From the NCBI GenBank assembly GCA_910574475.1, contig CAJTAT010000002.1, positions 380,079 to 444,078 of the forward strand: 64,000 nt of DNA. The letters run 5' to 3'. The notes below the pieces were generated by a model. The model had not been told where the DNA came from and did not search any database. It worked only from the letters and a program-made list of their open reading frames with translations. Below are positions 43,980 to 52,706 of this stretch, one piece after another. The translations under genes and the position numbers were made by a program. Within the stretch, counting starts at the first letter, position 1. Every line of letters begins with the position of its first letter. Source of the DNA: Clostridia bacterium. GTDB taxonomy: Bacteria > Bacillota > Clostridia > Lachnospirales > Lachnospiraceae.

Positions 43980-45122
43980 CTACAAAGAGTCACACGCCCC
44001 GCGCGCGCCGACACTCGTGCTCACGCCCCACGGGTAATTGTGGCAACCCACGGCGCGGGCGCCCGCATTGACGCCATTGCCCCAGCAGCCGCCCGCAATC
44101 AGCGCCGCAAGGGAGGCGTAGTAATACTGATAAATGTTACCTACGTCGTACTTCGTGGCTGCTTCCCGTAACGGGCTTTTCTTATCCCAGCCCCATGCCG
44201 TTGTAGGGTGATACTCTGCATTGGTGGCGTGTTCCGCCCTTGTTATCAGATCGTTAAGCCATTCCCATACACGCCCTACGGCGTCTACGCAGCCTATAGC
44301 GGATACCGCATTAACCACGCTTCCGGTAACGCCCCTTCCCGTGTTCGTGGTGGCCGTCCAGGCGTTCGTATTGGCATTGTCAAGGCCTGCCGGGCTTCCG
44401 AACGCATACGCGCAAAAGTCGCTATAATCCGGCATACGTTTACCGGACTTTGCCAGGCGTTCCGTAAATGTGTACCAGTTCATGCCTTCGGTTCCGGTCA
44501 TAGGCGCGCAGCCATATTCTGACTTTAGGCCGTAGGCTCCGTCGTCGGAATTTAAGTAAATGTCTATCCAGGTACCGCCGCCCAGGTATACCATTCCTTC
44601 CGGGTTGCACTTCGGGCGGTGTCCCAGCGTCCATACGGAACGGGGTACAATGCCGTTACTTACTGCGCTTTCCCAGCCAGTGCCAAAAATAACGCCGCTG
44701 CTGTTCACGGGCTGCAGGTTGTTATCTACCTTACGGACGCGCCCATAATGAAAACCGCCTATTTTCCGGCTGTTGCTTGCGTTCCAGCCTGCCGGGTATG
44801 TGGAATTTAACGACACTATGTACTGTTCGTCCTGGGCGTCTACCCTAGCGTCGCAGATATATACATAATAGTCCTTCCCCACCTCAAACGCGCTACCTAT
44901 ATCCAGGTTCCCGGCAGTAATAACGGTTGCTTCGGTTGAAAATATACCCGCGCCGCCTACTGCAATTACGCAGCCTTCCAGCAAGGTTATTTCATTCGCC
45001 CCGCTGGCGTACAGGTATTCATTTTTAGGCGCCACAATGTCGGAAATGGTAGCCAGTTTATTGACATTCAGCAGCGCCCGGCGGTCTGTCTTCGTCACAT
45101 CATCAACAAGTAATCTACTCAT
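43980..45122 (-). CDS. DGR variable protein, tail-tip receptor-binding (Mtd-like)
   Basis: The 380-residue protein is the DGR target. The N-terminal half is a beta-rich tail-fibre-like domain. The C-terminal half has the formylglycine-generating-enzyme/C-type-lectin pattern of DGR targets (GCVDAVGRVWEWLND, then a GG-W-G-AG-R pattern, ending in GARGACD). VR covers residues about 337-378. Sites changed from TR are 346, 348, 370 and 371, in the ligand-binding face expected for this fold. It lies after the baseplate genes and before Avd, so host-receptor binding is the likely role. It overlaps the preceding gene by eight bases. Confidence 0.93.
   Translation of the reverse strand: MSRLLVDDVTKTDRRALLNVNKLATISDIVAPKNEYLYASGANEITLLEGCVIAVGGAGIFSTEATVITAGNLDIGSAFEVGKDYYVYICDARVDAQDEQYIVSLNSTYPAGWNASNSRKIGGFHYGRVRKVDNNLQPVNSSGVIFGTGWESAVSNGIVPRSVWTLGHRPKCNPEGMVYLGGGTWIDIYLNSDDGAYGLKSEYGCAPMTGTEGMNWYTFTERLAKSGKRMPDYSDFCAYAFGSPAGLDNANTNAWTATTNTGRGVTGSVVNAVSAIGCVDAVGRVWEWLNDLITRAEHATNAEYHPTTAWGWDKKSPLREAATKYDVGNIYQYYYASLAALIAGGCWGNGVNAGARAVGCHNYPWGVSTSVGARGACDSL
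43988..44113 (-). repeat. DGR variable repeat (VR)
   Basis: This is the 3' end of the target gene and pairs with TR at a fixed distance of 597 bases. Mismatches are at 44012, 44014, 44081 and 44086, each C on the plus strand against T in TR. The repeat ends at its 3' side with a G/C-only block (GGCGCGCGCGGGGCG on the coding strand), as in initiation-of-mutagenic-homing sites. Homology stops just before the stop codon. Confidence 0.95.
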
Positions 45123-45552
45123 ACTGTTTTAATACTCCTTTCATTGAGTTAAAATCATCCGCAGACATTCCGGCTACGGTCTTCGTGATCTCCAGGTTTA
45201 TGGTGTCCGTTCCTGCTGGTACCGCTTTGGAAAGTGTAAGCGCGGTACGGTCGTACCCTTCCTGGCCTTCCGCCTCTGCCTCTGCGCTCTGCTTGTGTAC
45301 TGCTGCCGTAATGCTTCCGCTTACGTTCCCGGCGGTAAACTTCATTCCTGCCGCTGCTTCGTCGCAGTACATCACCGTTACGGCCTTCTTTTCCGCTGCC
45401 ACTTCTACCACGGCGCAGCAGATAAAGCGCTGTCTTTCCGCGCTCTCAATCTTTGCCAGCAGGTCGCCTGCTGCCAGTTCTCCCCTTGCCACCATTCCCA
45501 GGCAGTTGTAGAAGTCTTCTTTTGTCTTAAGCGTTTTAGGAAAACCATCCAT
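45115..45552 (-). CDS. Phage tail-region protein, unknown
   Basis: The 145-residue protein has a helical N-terminus (LKTKEDFYNCLGMVARGELAA) and a beta-rich middle. The Thr/Lys-rich C-terminus ends at MSADDFNSMKGVLKQYE. It sits between the baseplate-like protein and the DGR target and overlaps the latter's start by eight bases. Position suggests a tail-fibre or chaperone-like accessory. No family is recognised. Confidence 0.6.
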   Translation of the reverse strand: MDGFPKTLKTKEDFYNCLGMVARGELAAGDLLAKIESAERQRFICCAVVEVAAEKKAVTVMYCDEAAAGMKFTAGNVSGSITAAVHKQSAEAEAEGQEGYDRTALTLSKAVPAGTDTINLEITKTVAGMSADDFNSMKGVLKQYE

Positions 45553-45571
45553 CTTTTTTCTACCTTCTTTC

Positions 45572-46696
45572 TTAAAAATTATTTGCTAAATAGGAATTGC
45601 CTGCATAGGCCACCCCTAATATTGCCGTTTCTTCTGTCCGTTCGTGCTGCTCCGTCATATAGGCAGCGCCCAGGTAGCACAAGCCTAATATGGCGTCATG
45701 CTTGTAATTGATACCCCAGCCATTTTCTACGCTGGTTAGTCTTCTATCCAGGTCGGAAATACTCTGCGCTATGTCCTGGGTGCCTTCCTGTACCTGTCCT
45801 TGCAGCGCTTCCACGGCTGCCGTAAGCTGTTCTATTTGCAGTTCCAGCGCCCCGGCTGCGTCTTCGCCTAACCTTCCCTTCACGCTCTCAAACCAGGCGT
45901 TAAAGTCCGCTTCCGCTTCTCCCTCAAATAGTGTTATACTTGCCACAAAAGCGGTATAGGCTTTCAGTAATTCCGTTTCCCAGTCTTCCAGCGTATTGGT
46001 AAAGGCTCCGTACCTGTTGGTAAACTCCGTTTCGTACTGTGTAAACAGTGCTTCGGTCTGTGCTACGTACTGGTTATATACCCCTTCAATGGTGAAAAGA
46101 TAATTTTCCATAGCCTGCTTATATACGCTAAATTCATCCATCACCGCATTACTGTATATCTCGAAAAAGTCGGTAAATTGCTTTGTCAATACACTGGCGT
46201 CTATTTCTTCTACGGTACCCTTCACAATGCCGCATACCGCACTATTAAAGCGCTGATCTGTAATATTTGCCGTCCGTATCGCGGTAACGCCCTTTCCTAC
46301 GTATATGTCCGCTAAAGCCAGTTCCCAGCGCTCCGTATTCCTGGTTAATGCCGTGGCCGTAGGCTTCGCAGAAGGTACGCCCTTAAGTACAGCTAAATAA
46401 GTGTCCCGCTCCGTCAAGTCCCAGCGCACTACAATACGGTCTATGCGGTTTAGCGCCCCTTCTGCCGTTGCCAGCGTTATGCTTCTGCTTACCGGGTTCC
46501 TAAAGGCCGTTCCGTTAATAAAGGCATAGCCCATATTTACCCGTACTTCCATGTTCTGATACGCTATCACCTGTAGCCCGTCGCTGGGTTTAGGGAACAC
46601 GCCATTAGCCAGAAACGTGGCAAAATACCACGCCCAATCTTCCGCCTTATATACCCGGTCATGGTTTATCGAATTAAACGGTAAAGTATCCGCCAT
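45572..46696 (-). CDS. Baseplate upper protein-like tail protein
   Basis: The 374-residue protein starts with a domain found in many Firmicute siphophage baseplates (NSINHDRVYKAEDWAWYFA, then GMAFINGTA-like GYAFINGTAFRN). A long coiled coil (about 175-325), rich in Glu, Gln and aromatic residues, follows. The last 50 residues hold two short hydrophobic AILGLCYLGAAY-type repeats. It probably links the tail tip to the receptor-binding protein. The next genes downstream are the unknown 145-residue protein and the DGR target. Confidence 0.75.
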   Translation of the reverse strand: MADTLPFNSINHDRVYKAEDWAWYFATFLANGVFPKPSDGLQVIAYQNMEVRVNMGYAFINGTAFRNPVSRSITLATAEGALNRIDRIVVRWDLTERDTYLAVLKGVPSAKPTATALTRNTERWELALADIYVGKGVTAIRTANITDQRFNSAVCGIVKGTVEEIDASVLTKQFTDFFEIYSNAVMDEFSVYKQAMENYLFTIEGVYNQYVAQTEALFTQYETEFTNRYGAFTNTLEDWETELLKAYTAFVASITLFEGEAEADFNAWFESVKGRLGEDAAGALELQIEQLTAAVEALQGQVQEGTQDIAQSISDLDRRLTSVENGWGINYKHDAILGLCYLGAAYMTEQHERTEETAILGVAYAGNSYLANNF

Positions 46697-46703
46697 CCTT
46701 TTC

Positions 46704-47858
46704 CTACCTCACTTTCTTTATCTGCTCTAAAAGCGTTGGTAAACTATCCCCAAAAGTGGCTTCTATGGTTTCTTCCCCCTTTTGGTATGTTTCCAATACT
46801 TCCGTTATCCTGGCGTCTATCTGTATTCCCCATTTCACTTCTTTACAGGTGATACGGTCGCCTAAATCAAAATCACTTTTATACTTTAAGTTGGAATTTG
46901 TGGAAATGGTACTTGTAAAACTTACCGCTTCCCCGTATCCTTCCAGTTCTGTGCTTCCCCGTGTCCGCAGCATTGCCAGGTACGTGCTTAATGGTATCGT
47001 TACTTCTGTTTCCCCTTCCTGGTACTTCCTGGCTATGTCCGTAGCTTCGCAAAAAACCTCTTCCAATTCCAGGCCGGAAGCCTCCGCAGCGTCCACCGTT
47101 ACTACTGGCTGGGCTTCATTCTCTTCGGCAGCCCCCTGGACGTATATAAAGTTCTTGCAGTTTTCTATACTGTCCGTGTACTCCTGTTCGTCCACGTTGT
47201 CAAAATCACGGGAAAATATACAGGGCGTGTTACCTTCCGAATTTTTGGCCGTAAGGTCTTTCCCCTTATAAAGATAAAAACCGTACAGCTTTTCCCTCTC
47301 ATTTATCAGAATATCGTACCCCAGCTTCCCGGCCTGCGCCCTTCCTTTGACTTCCGCCCCCAGGTCTGCATAAGCTACGTTCGCATATTCTACCAGCGTA
47401 CCCGCTACCTTTTCTTGTGGAAGTATGGAAAACCTTTGAAATTTTCGCCTGCTGCCCGCCTGGCTCCCGCAATTCTTTTCTACCATAAAGTTTATTAAAG
47501 CCTGGTTCGTATCCGTCTTTACAATCTGCGGCGTAATACAGCGTTTTGACAGCCAGCGGCTTAACATATAGCCTTGTGCTTCCAACTGTTCCAGGCCGTT
47601 TTCATCCTTCGTAATGTGTACGTATGTAATCTGTGCCGCCCGGCGCCATATCTTGCCGTCTTCCGTCACCACTTCCCGGTGCCCGTCATGCTTCGTAATA
47701 ATGTTCCCGCGCTTAAGCAGCTTACTGTTATTTTCCGTAATAGGCGCCAGCAGGCTAAAAGTTCCCACGTCAAAATATTTTGTAACCCATAACAGGCTGC
47801 TGATTTCATCAATCGCCCCCAGGGGTTCCACTTCTGTACTGAATACCCTAATTTCCAT
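46704..47858 (-). CDS. Siphovirus Gp37-like tail protein
   Basis: The 384-residue protein resembles the ReqiPepy6 Gp37-like family. It starts with MEIRVFSTEVEPLGAIDEI and shows a SLLWVTKYFDVGTFSL strand pair, as in tail-hub proteins. In such phages it follows the distal tail protein and builds the tail-associated hub. Position after Dit supports this. No peptidase motif was noticed. Confidence 0.8.
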   Translation of the reverse strand: MEIRVFSTEVEPLGAIDEISSLLWVTKYFDVGTFSLLAPITENNSKLLKRGNIITKHDGHREVVTEDGKIWRRAAQITYVHITKDENGLEQLEAQGYMLSRWLSKRCITPQIVKTDTNQALINFMVEKNCGSQAGSRRKFQRFSILPQEKVAGTLVEYANVAYADLGAEVKGRAQAGKLGYDILINEREKLYGFYLYKGKDLTAKNSEGNTPCIFSRDFDNVDEQEYTDSIENCKNFIYVQGAAEENEAQPVVTVDAAEASGLELEEVFCEATDIARKYQEGETEVTIPLSTYLAMLRTRGSTELEGYGEAVSFTSTISTNSNLKYKSDFDLGDRITCKEVKWGIQIDARITEVLETYQKGEETIEATFGDSLPTLLEQIKKVR

Positions 47859-47862
47859 ACGC

Positions 47863-48750
47863 TTACACCCCTAAATATTCTTTGTTGTAAAATATAGCCA
47901 CGTCCAGGGAATTAACGCCCTCGGCAGCGTCATACCGAAAATTATTATCTTTAATAGCAAGCTGCATAAAAGTGCTGTCTACATCCACATACCGGAAATA
48001 ATCTATTTCCGCCCCGTCGCGTATCAGCTTCGCCCCCTTGCTTCCGTATACCGTGTTTACCTCTATAATGTCCCCGGTCTGCATGGTTACGTTAAGCTGT
48101 ATAAACTCCTGGGTATCTACATTCAGTATTATGGGGTTCCTTACCGTACCCAGGGCAGAAAACCGCACCCGCATACCCGTGGCTACGTCGCCTTCATTGT
48201 AGCAATTTACTATCACACTTTCGTCGCGGTATCCGAAAATCATGCTTTCCGGGTTATCCTGTTCTATCTCGCATGGAAATTCCCAGGCAGGTACCCAACT
48301 GGCTATATCTTCCTTTTCTTCCTGTTCCTCTCTCCAAAACGGATTAAGACATTCTAACTGTATATGAAACTCTATCAGCACTTCTTTTCTTTCCGCTTCC
48401 GGCTTTCCATGCAACCGGCAGCCTATAACGCGCCTAAAACTGCCATATTCATACATCAGCGTACCGCCTAATTCCGGGTTAAAGATTTTAAGGAACCTTC
48501 GGCGCAGTTCCAACGCCTGCGCCTTGTCCCTTGTATTGATATGGCCTATTACGTCTACGTCCCTGGCCTCTATCCGCTGCCCTACGTAGGAATCGCCATG
48601 CTGCCCCATGCTGTTAGTGCTGTAAATTATGCTTTGAACGCCGCTTACCCCGCTTACGTCCTTGCTTACGTTGCAATGGTATATGCTATCTGTGCTTAGT
48701 TCCAGGCTTTCGCCTATTTCATTTGTGTAAATCAGTTTTTCAATTTCCAT
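47863..48750 (-). CDS. Distal tail protein (Dit-like)
   Basis: The 295-residue protein fits the phage tail family (Sipho_tail/Dit). It has an N-terminal beta domain with VSGVQSIIYSTNSMGQHGDSY and a galectin-like C-terminal half. It forms the ring that joins tail tube to baseplate. It lies directly after the tape measure gene and before the Gp37-like gene, the standard order. Confidence 0.85.
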   Translation of the reverse strand: MEIEKLIYTNEIGESLELSTDSIYHCNVSKDVSGVSGVQSIIYSTNSMGQHGDSYVGQRIEARDVDVIGHINTRDKAQALELRRRFLKIFNPELGGTLMYEYGSFRRVIGCRLHGKPEAERKEVLIEFHIQLECLNPFWREEQEEKEDIASWVPAWEFPCEIEQDNPESMIFGYRDESVIVNCYNEGDVATGMRVRFSALGTVRNPIILNVDTQEFIQLNVTMQTGDIIEVNTVYGSKGAKLIRDGAEIDYFRYVDVDSTFMQLAIKDNNFRYDAAEGVNSLDVAIFYNKEYLGV

Positions 48751-48754
48751 ACGT

Positions 48755-51700
48755 TTATACCGTCCTCGCTATCATTCTGAATTGCCGGGCAGCTTCTTTC
48801 TGCTGCTTTGCGTAGTCGGTCGTATTGGCATAGATATACTGATTTACCACAACGCCACCCGCTGCCCCGCCTTTTGGCTTCGGCTTCTTTGGCTCTCCGT
48901 CTATGTCAATGTCTTTAGACAGATTTACTTTTGCGCCTATATCAAATTCCTGGGGTATGGCGTCTTCTATCTGTTTGTTTACGCTCTTCATTTCATCAGA
49001 AAAGCCCACGCCGATACCCTGTGCAATATATACGCCTACTTCGTCGCGGAATTTTTTTGACGGGCTTTCAATTCCTAAAGCGTTTTTTGCAGCGTCCAGC
49101 AGACTGCTGGCAAGGCTCGATACTTTGTCTTTCAGCCAGTTCCACCCGTTACTGATACCGTTCCAAATTCCTTGTACCATGTTGCTGCCAATGTCCGCAA
49201 ACTTACTCCCTATATTGCTAAAGGCGCCTACAACTCCCTGTACCACGCTTTCCATGGCGCTTTTTGCTTTATTCAGCATATTGGTACCCCAGGTTCCTAC
49301 CTTCTCCACGGCTCCGCTTATGCTGTTATATATTTTTGTGGGAATTTCTTTCACTACAGAAACAATCTTTGTTACCATGGCGTTCATAGTTTCCCTGGCC
49401 TTGTTTTGCATATTGGTACCCCAGGTCGCTACCTTCGTAACCGCGTCTACTATGCTGTTCCATATCTTACCAGGCGTTTCCTTCACTACGGTAACAATCT
49501 TCGTTACCATGGAAGTCATTACCTCTTTGGCCTTATTCTGCATATTGACGCCCCAGGTCGCTACTTTCGTAACTGCGTCTACTATGCTGTTCCATATCTT
49601 ACCAGGCGTTTCCTTCACTACGGTAACAATCTTCGTTACCATGGAAGTCATTACCTCTTTGGCCTTATTCTGCATATTGACGCCCCAGGTCGCTACTTTC
49701 GTAACTGCGTCTACTATGCTGTTCCATATCTTGCCAGGAAGTTCCTTTACAATGTTTACAACATTCGTTACCAGCGCCGTAATGACTTCTTTTCCTTTGC
49801 TCTGCATATTGGCGCCCCACTCTGCCAGCTTTGTAACTATGTTTACTACCAGCTTCCCCGCAGCTTCCAGTATCTTAGGTATTCCGGTAATCAATCCCGT
49901 TACGATTGCCATAATAATTTTAGGCATTGCAGCCACCAGCAGCGGAACCGCCGTTATGATACCATCTACAAGCGCTACCACAATATCCCCCGCGCTTTCC
50001 AAAATCAGCGGTATCCCTTCCACTAATGCGTTGATTATAGCCGTTATGATTTCCGGCAATTTCTGAATGAGAACCGGAAGACTGTTTATAATCCCTTGCG
50101 CCAGGCCAGTAACCAGTTGTAGGGCTGCGTCTATCAAAAGCGGGATATTATTTATAAGGGTTTCAGCCACAAATAAAACCAGTTCCACAAGCTGCGGTAC
50201 CAGTTCCGGCAGCGCCTGTCCGATACCTGCGGCCAACTGTGCAATTATCTGTACCGCCCCTTCTGCCAATTTAGGAAGCAACTGTATTATTCCTTCTATC
50301 AGCGTTGTAATTATTTCCGTTGCACTCTCTGTTAGTTTCGGAATTGCCGATATGATACCATCTACAAGCGATACAATCATATCTACGCCCGCCTGTATGA
50401 TTGTGGGCGCGCTCTCTACAATCCCGCCTACAAGCCCGTTTACCATTTCCACCGCAAAAGTGGCTATCTGCGGAAGCATTTCAGAAAGTCCGTTTACCAG
50501 GTTCCCCAGGGCGTCCCCAAAACTCTGCGCCATTTTCCCTATGTCACCGCCTGCCGCTGCTGCCCCTTGCTGCAATTCATTGGCAAACTGGCTAAAAATC
50601 GGTAACGCCTGTTCGCCTATTGGCATGATAAAACTTGTCTGTAATATCCTTCCGGCGCCTTGCATTGCTTCGCCAAACGTATCGTATTTTACGGCGTTAA
50701 TCTTCCCCATGGCGTCCGTGGTCTTGCTTATCTGCCCTTCCACGTCCATAAGTGATATACAGGCATCCGCCCCCATATCTTCCCACATGGTACCCATTAA
50801 ACCCACGCCAGCCGTATACTGTAGGCTTTTATCGTCGCAGTTCTTAAGGGCTTCGCTAACCTGGTTCATGGCCTCTTTTGCGCTGCTCCCGCCTTCCTGG
50901 AATTTCTTTACTACTTCATCCGCATTAAGCCCCAGGCTGGAAAGATAGTCGTTTGCGGTTCCGTCATTCATCCGTATGCTAAACTCTTTAAAGGCGTCGC
51001 CCATTTTATCAATGCTCCAAACGCCCGTAGCTGCGCCATTGGAAATAGAGTTAAACATATCTTCCGCGCTTAATCCCGCCTGTGAATACTGGTTGCTGTA
51101 CTCGTTTATGACGTCCAGTAAATCCCCGTTTTTATTCAGTCCATTTTGTGCGCCCTGCGCTATTAGGTTATATGCTTCATCAGAAGACAGCCCAAACTTT
51201 TGCATTAACTGGGTTGCTGCTCTTGTACTTTCGGCTACGTCAAAATCGAACGTATCACGCAAAGTTAGGGCGTTGGTTGTCATTTTCTCCAACTCCCCGG
51301 CGCCTAAATCCCCGGCCTGCTGCCGTACTTCTGTCATTGCCGCCGCTATATCTTCAAACCCTTCCCCGTAATTGCCGTTATAGATATTTTCCATAACTTG
51401 CTTATATTTTCCGGCGTCTTCTGTAGCCGTATTTGTGGCGGCGCAAAAGTTATTTAACGCGCCTTTCGCTTCGTCTGCCTGGCTTACCGTATAACCCAGC
51501 CCCGCCACTACCGCCGCGCCGATTGCAGCGGAAGCCTTTCCCAGCGCCGCCACGCCCTTAGACATGGCGCCGCCCAAACCGTTAAGAATACCGCTTAAAC
51601 CGGAAAACTTTCCGCCCGCCTCTTCTGCCTGCTGCCCGCTGTCCTCTATTTCTTCCCCCATTTCGTCGGCGGCCTGCTCTGCCTTCTCCAATTCGTCCGC

Positions 51701-52054
51701 CGTCTTTTTTAATTCCTGTTCCGTTTTTACAAGTGCTGCTTTCTGATAATTTAATTGTGCTTCCAGCTTCTTGCTTTCCTCGCTGTTTTCCCCCGTTGCC
51801 TGCCTGCACTTGTCTAACGCCTCTTCCGTCGCCTTTACCTTTTTGGCCTGTTCGTCGTATGTCTTCTGTAATACTGTCTGTTTTGCTTTTAACGCTTCCG
51901 CGCTGCTTGCATTGTCCCTATATTCAGCCGTAACAAGTTTCATTTCAGAATTAAGCACCTTTAGGGTGCTATTGATTTCCTTGCAGGCCGCTTTATACTG
52001 CGCTTCCCCGTCAAAACTCAAACGGGTTTTTATATTATCTGTCTTATCTGCCAA
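48755..52054 (-). CDS. Tail tape measure protein
   Basis: The roughly 1,100-residue protein sets tail length and aids DNA passage. It starts with a coiled-coil region (about 15-140). A TP901-type core with a membrane-like segment follows (LGKASAAIGAAVVAGLGYTV). About 33-residue hydrophobic helical repeats run over 540-740, then 44-residue repeats with WGVNMQNKAKE. Two of these are identical at DNA level. The TTG at 52054 is preferred because GGGGG lies nine bases upstream; a TTG at 52060 is too close. Confidence 0.92.
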   Translation of the reverse strand: MADKTDNIKTRLSFDGEAQYKAACKEINSTLKVLNSEMKLVTAEYRDNASSAEALKAKQTVLQKTYDEQAKKVKATEEALDKCRQATGENSEESKKLEAQLNYQKAALVKTEQELKKTADELEKAEQAADEMGEEIEDSGQQAEEAGGKFSGLSGILNGLGGAMSKGVAALGKASAAIGAAVVAGLGYTVSQADEAKGALNNFCAATNTATEDAGKYKQVMENIYNGNYGEGFEDIAAAMTEVRQQAGDLGAGELEKMTTNALTLRDTFDFDVAESTRAATQLMQKFGLSSDEAYNLIAQGAQNGLNKNGDLLDVINEYSNQYSQAGLSAEDMFNSISNGAATGVWSIDKMGDAFKEFSIRMNDGTANDYLSSLGLNADEVVKKFQEGGSSAKEAMNQVSEALKNCDDKSLQYTAGVGLMGTMWEDMGADACISLMDVEGQISKTTDAMGKINAVKYDTFGEAMQGAGRILQTSFIMPIGEQALPIFSQFANELQQGAAAAGGDIGKMAQSFGDALGNLVNGLSEMLPQIATFAVEMVNGLVGGIVESAPTIIQAGVDMIVSLVDGIISAIPKLTESATEIITTLIEGIIQLLPKLAEGAVQIIAQLAAGIGQALPELVPQLVELVLFVAETLINNIPLLIDAALQLVTGLAQGIINSLPVLIQKLPEIITAIINALVEGIPLILESAGDIVVALVDGIITAVPLLVAAMPKIIMAIVTGLITGIPKILEAAGKLVVNIVTKLAEWGANMQSKGKEVITALVTNVVNIVKELPGKIWNSIVDAVTKVATWGVNMQNKAKEVMTSMVTKIVTVVKETPGKIWNSIVDAVTKVATWGVNMQNKAKEVMTSMVTKIVTVVKETPGKIWNSIVDAVTKVATWGTNMQNKARETMNAMVTKIVSVVKEIPTKIYNSISGAVEKVGTWGTNMLNKAKSAMESVVQGVVGAFSNIGSKFADIGSNMVQGIWNGISNGWNWLKDKVSSLASSLLDAAKNALGIESPSKKFRDEVGVYIAQGIGVGFSDEMKSVNKQIEDAIPQEFDIGAKVNLSKDIDIDGEPKKPKPKGGAAGGVVVNQYIYANTTDYAKQQKEAARQFRMIARTV
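49443..49732 (-). repeat. Perfect 132-bp tandem repeat inside the tape measure gene
   Basis: The segment 49443-49600 is identical to 49575-49732 (period 132 bases, 44 codons). Diverged copies lie on both sides. The frame is kept, so the repeat changes tail length in 44-residue steps. Confidence 0.85.
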
Positions 52055-52056
52055 AA

Positions 52057-52281
52057 TCAAAAACCCCCTAACGCTATGTCTATATCATCCATTTCCACCT
52101 GTTCCCGCCCCGGTTTCCTTGTTTCCTGTTTAAATTTCTGCGGGTTATATTCCTTGTGGTATCTGAATAGCTTTACAATCTGATAAGGCGTCTTTCGCCA
52201 GGCTGCTGCCTCTTCATACCGTAGGAATACCATTGCTATATAAAGAAGGCGCGCGGTATCTAGCTTTCCCGCGCGCCCTTT
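52057..52281 (-). CDS. Tail assembly chaperone T extension, made by -1 frameshift
   Basis: In the -1 frame after AAAGGGC the sequence is open to a TGA at 52057-52059. It encodes ARLLYIAMVFLRYEEAAAW, then KTPYQIVKLFRYHKEY, the pattern of gpT-like parts of lambda gpGT-type chaperones. No ribosome-binding site precedes its internal ATG, so it is most likely made only as a fusion with the preceding 133-residue protein. It ends just inside the tape measure start, as usual for long-tailed phages. Confidence 0.78.
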   Translation of the reverse strand, partial: KGRAGKLDTARLLYIAMVFLRYEEAAAWRKTPYQIVKLFRYHKEYNPQKFKQETRKPGREQVEMDDIDIALGGF

Positions 52282-52661
52282 GCTTCCCCCTCTTTATCCG
52301 GTTCCTGTCCTTCGCCGTCTTCTGTTATGTCGCCGTCCCCGCTGGTACCCGTTGCGAACGCCGCAAAAATACTGTTCTGAATGTCCTTCAGATTTCCGAC
52401 GTTGATTAGGCGTCCTACCTGTGTTTCCGTCAGCAGTTTGGCGTCTTCGTCCTCTGATAAAAGCCCCTCGTTAATCAGAAGGGTTAAAAGCCATTTTGTT
52501 TGTTTAATCCAGTCCGGGTTACTATCGTTGAAAACCTCCGCCAGCTTGTCATACCCGCCGAATCTGTCTTGTATTTCATCCAGGGCATTGAGAGAAAAAA
52601 GCAAGCTGTATTCCTTGCCGTTCAGTGTCACCGGATACCCGCCGTTTTTTAATGCGCTCAT
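52260..52661 (-). CDS. Tail assembly chaperone (gpG-like)
   Basis: The 133-residue protein has the phage tail assembly chaperone pattern (VTLNGKEYSLLFSLNALDEI, then KWLLTLLINEG). A disordered acidic C-terminus ends in KGARES. It helps tape measure and tail tube proteins assemble and is not in the virion. A slippery heptamer near its end should divert some ribosomes into the T frame. It lies between the major tail and tape measure genes. Confidence 0.85.
   Translation of the reverse strand: MSALKNGGYPVTLNGKEYSLLFSLNALDEIQDRFGGYDKLAEVFNDSNPDWIKQTKWLLTLLINEGLLSEDEDAKLLTETQVGRLINVGNLKDIQNSIFAAFATGTSGDGDITEDGEGQEPDKEGEAKGARES
52275..52281 (-). promoter_or_regulatory. Slippery heptamer A-AAG-GGC for -1 frameshifting
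   Basis: On the minus strand codons GCA-AAG-GGC hold the canonical X-XXY-YYZ pattern. Slipping to AAA-GGG enters the frame of the T extension. It lies seven codons before the chaperone stop codon. Confidence 0.75.
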
Positions 52662-52706
52662 AATATCAATTAAGGCGCGGTCATGTGCCGCGCCTCTCTC
52701 CTTCCC

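Noticed and set aside
43391..44113. The two 126-bp copies as an ordinary gene duplication or a CRISPR-like repeat.
   Set aside because: Differences are confined to adenines, one copy is non-coding, and the neighbours are Avd and a reverse transcriptase; this is TR/VR.
43443..44171. Short plus-strand frames across TR and VR as small proteins.
   Set aside because: They exist only because both G/C-rich repeats lack stops on that strand; no start signals are present.
48903..50066. A 387-residue plus-strand frame.
   Set aside because: It is the mirror of the tape measure gene's repeats, with no ribosome-binding site and low-complexity translation.
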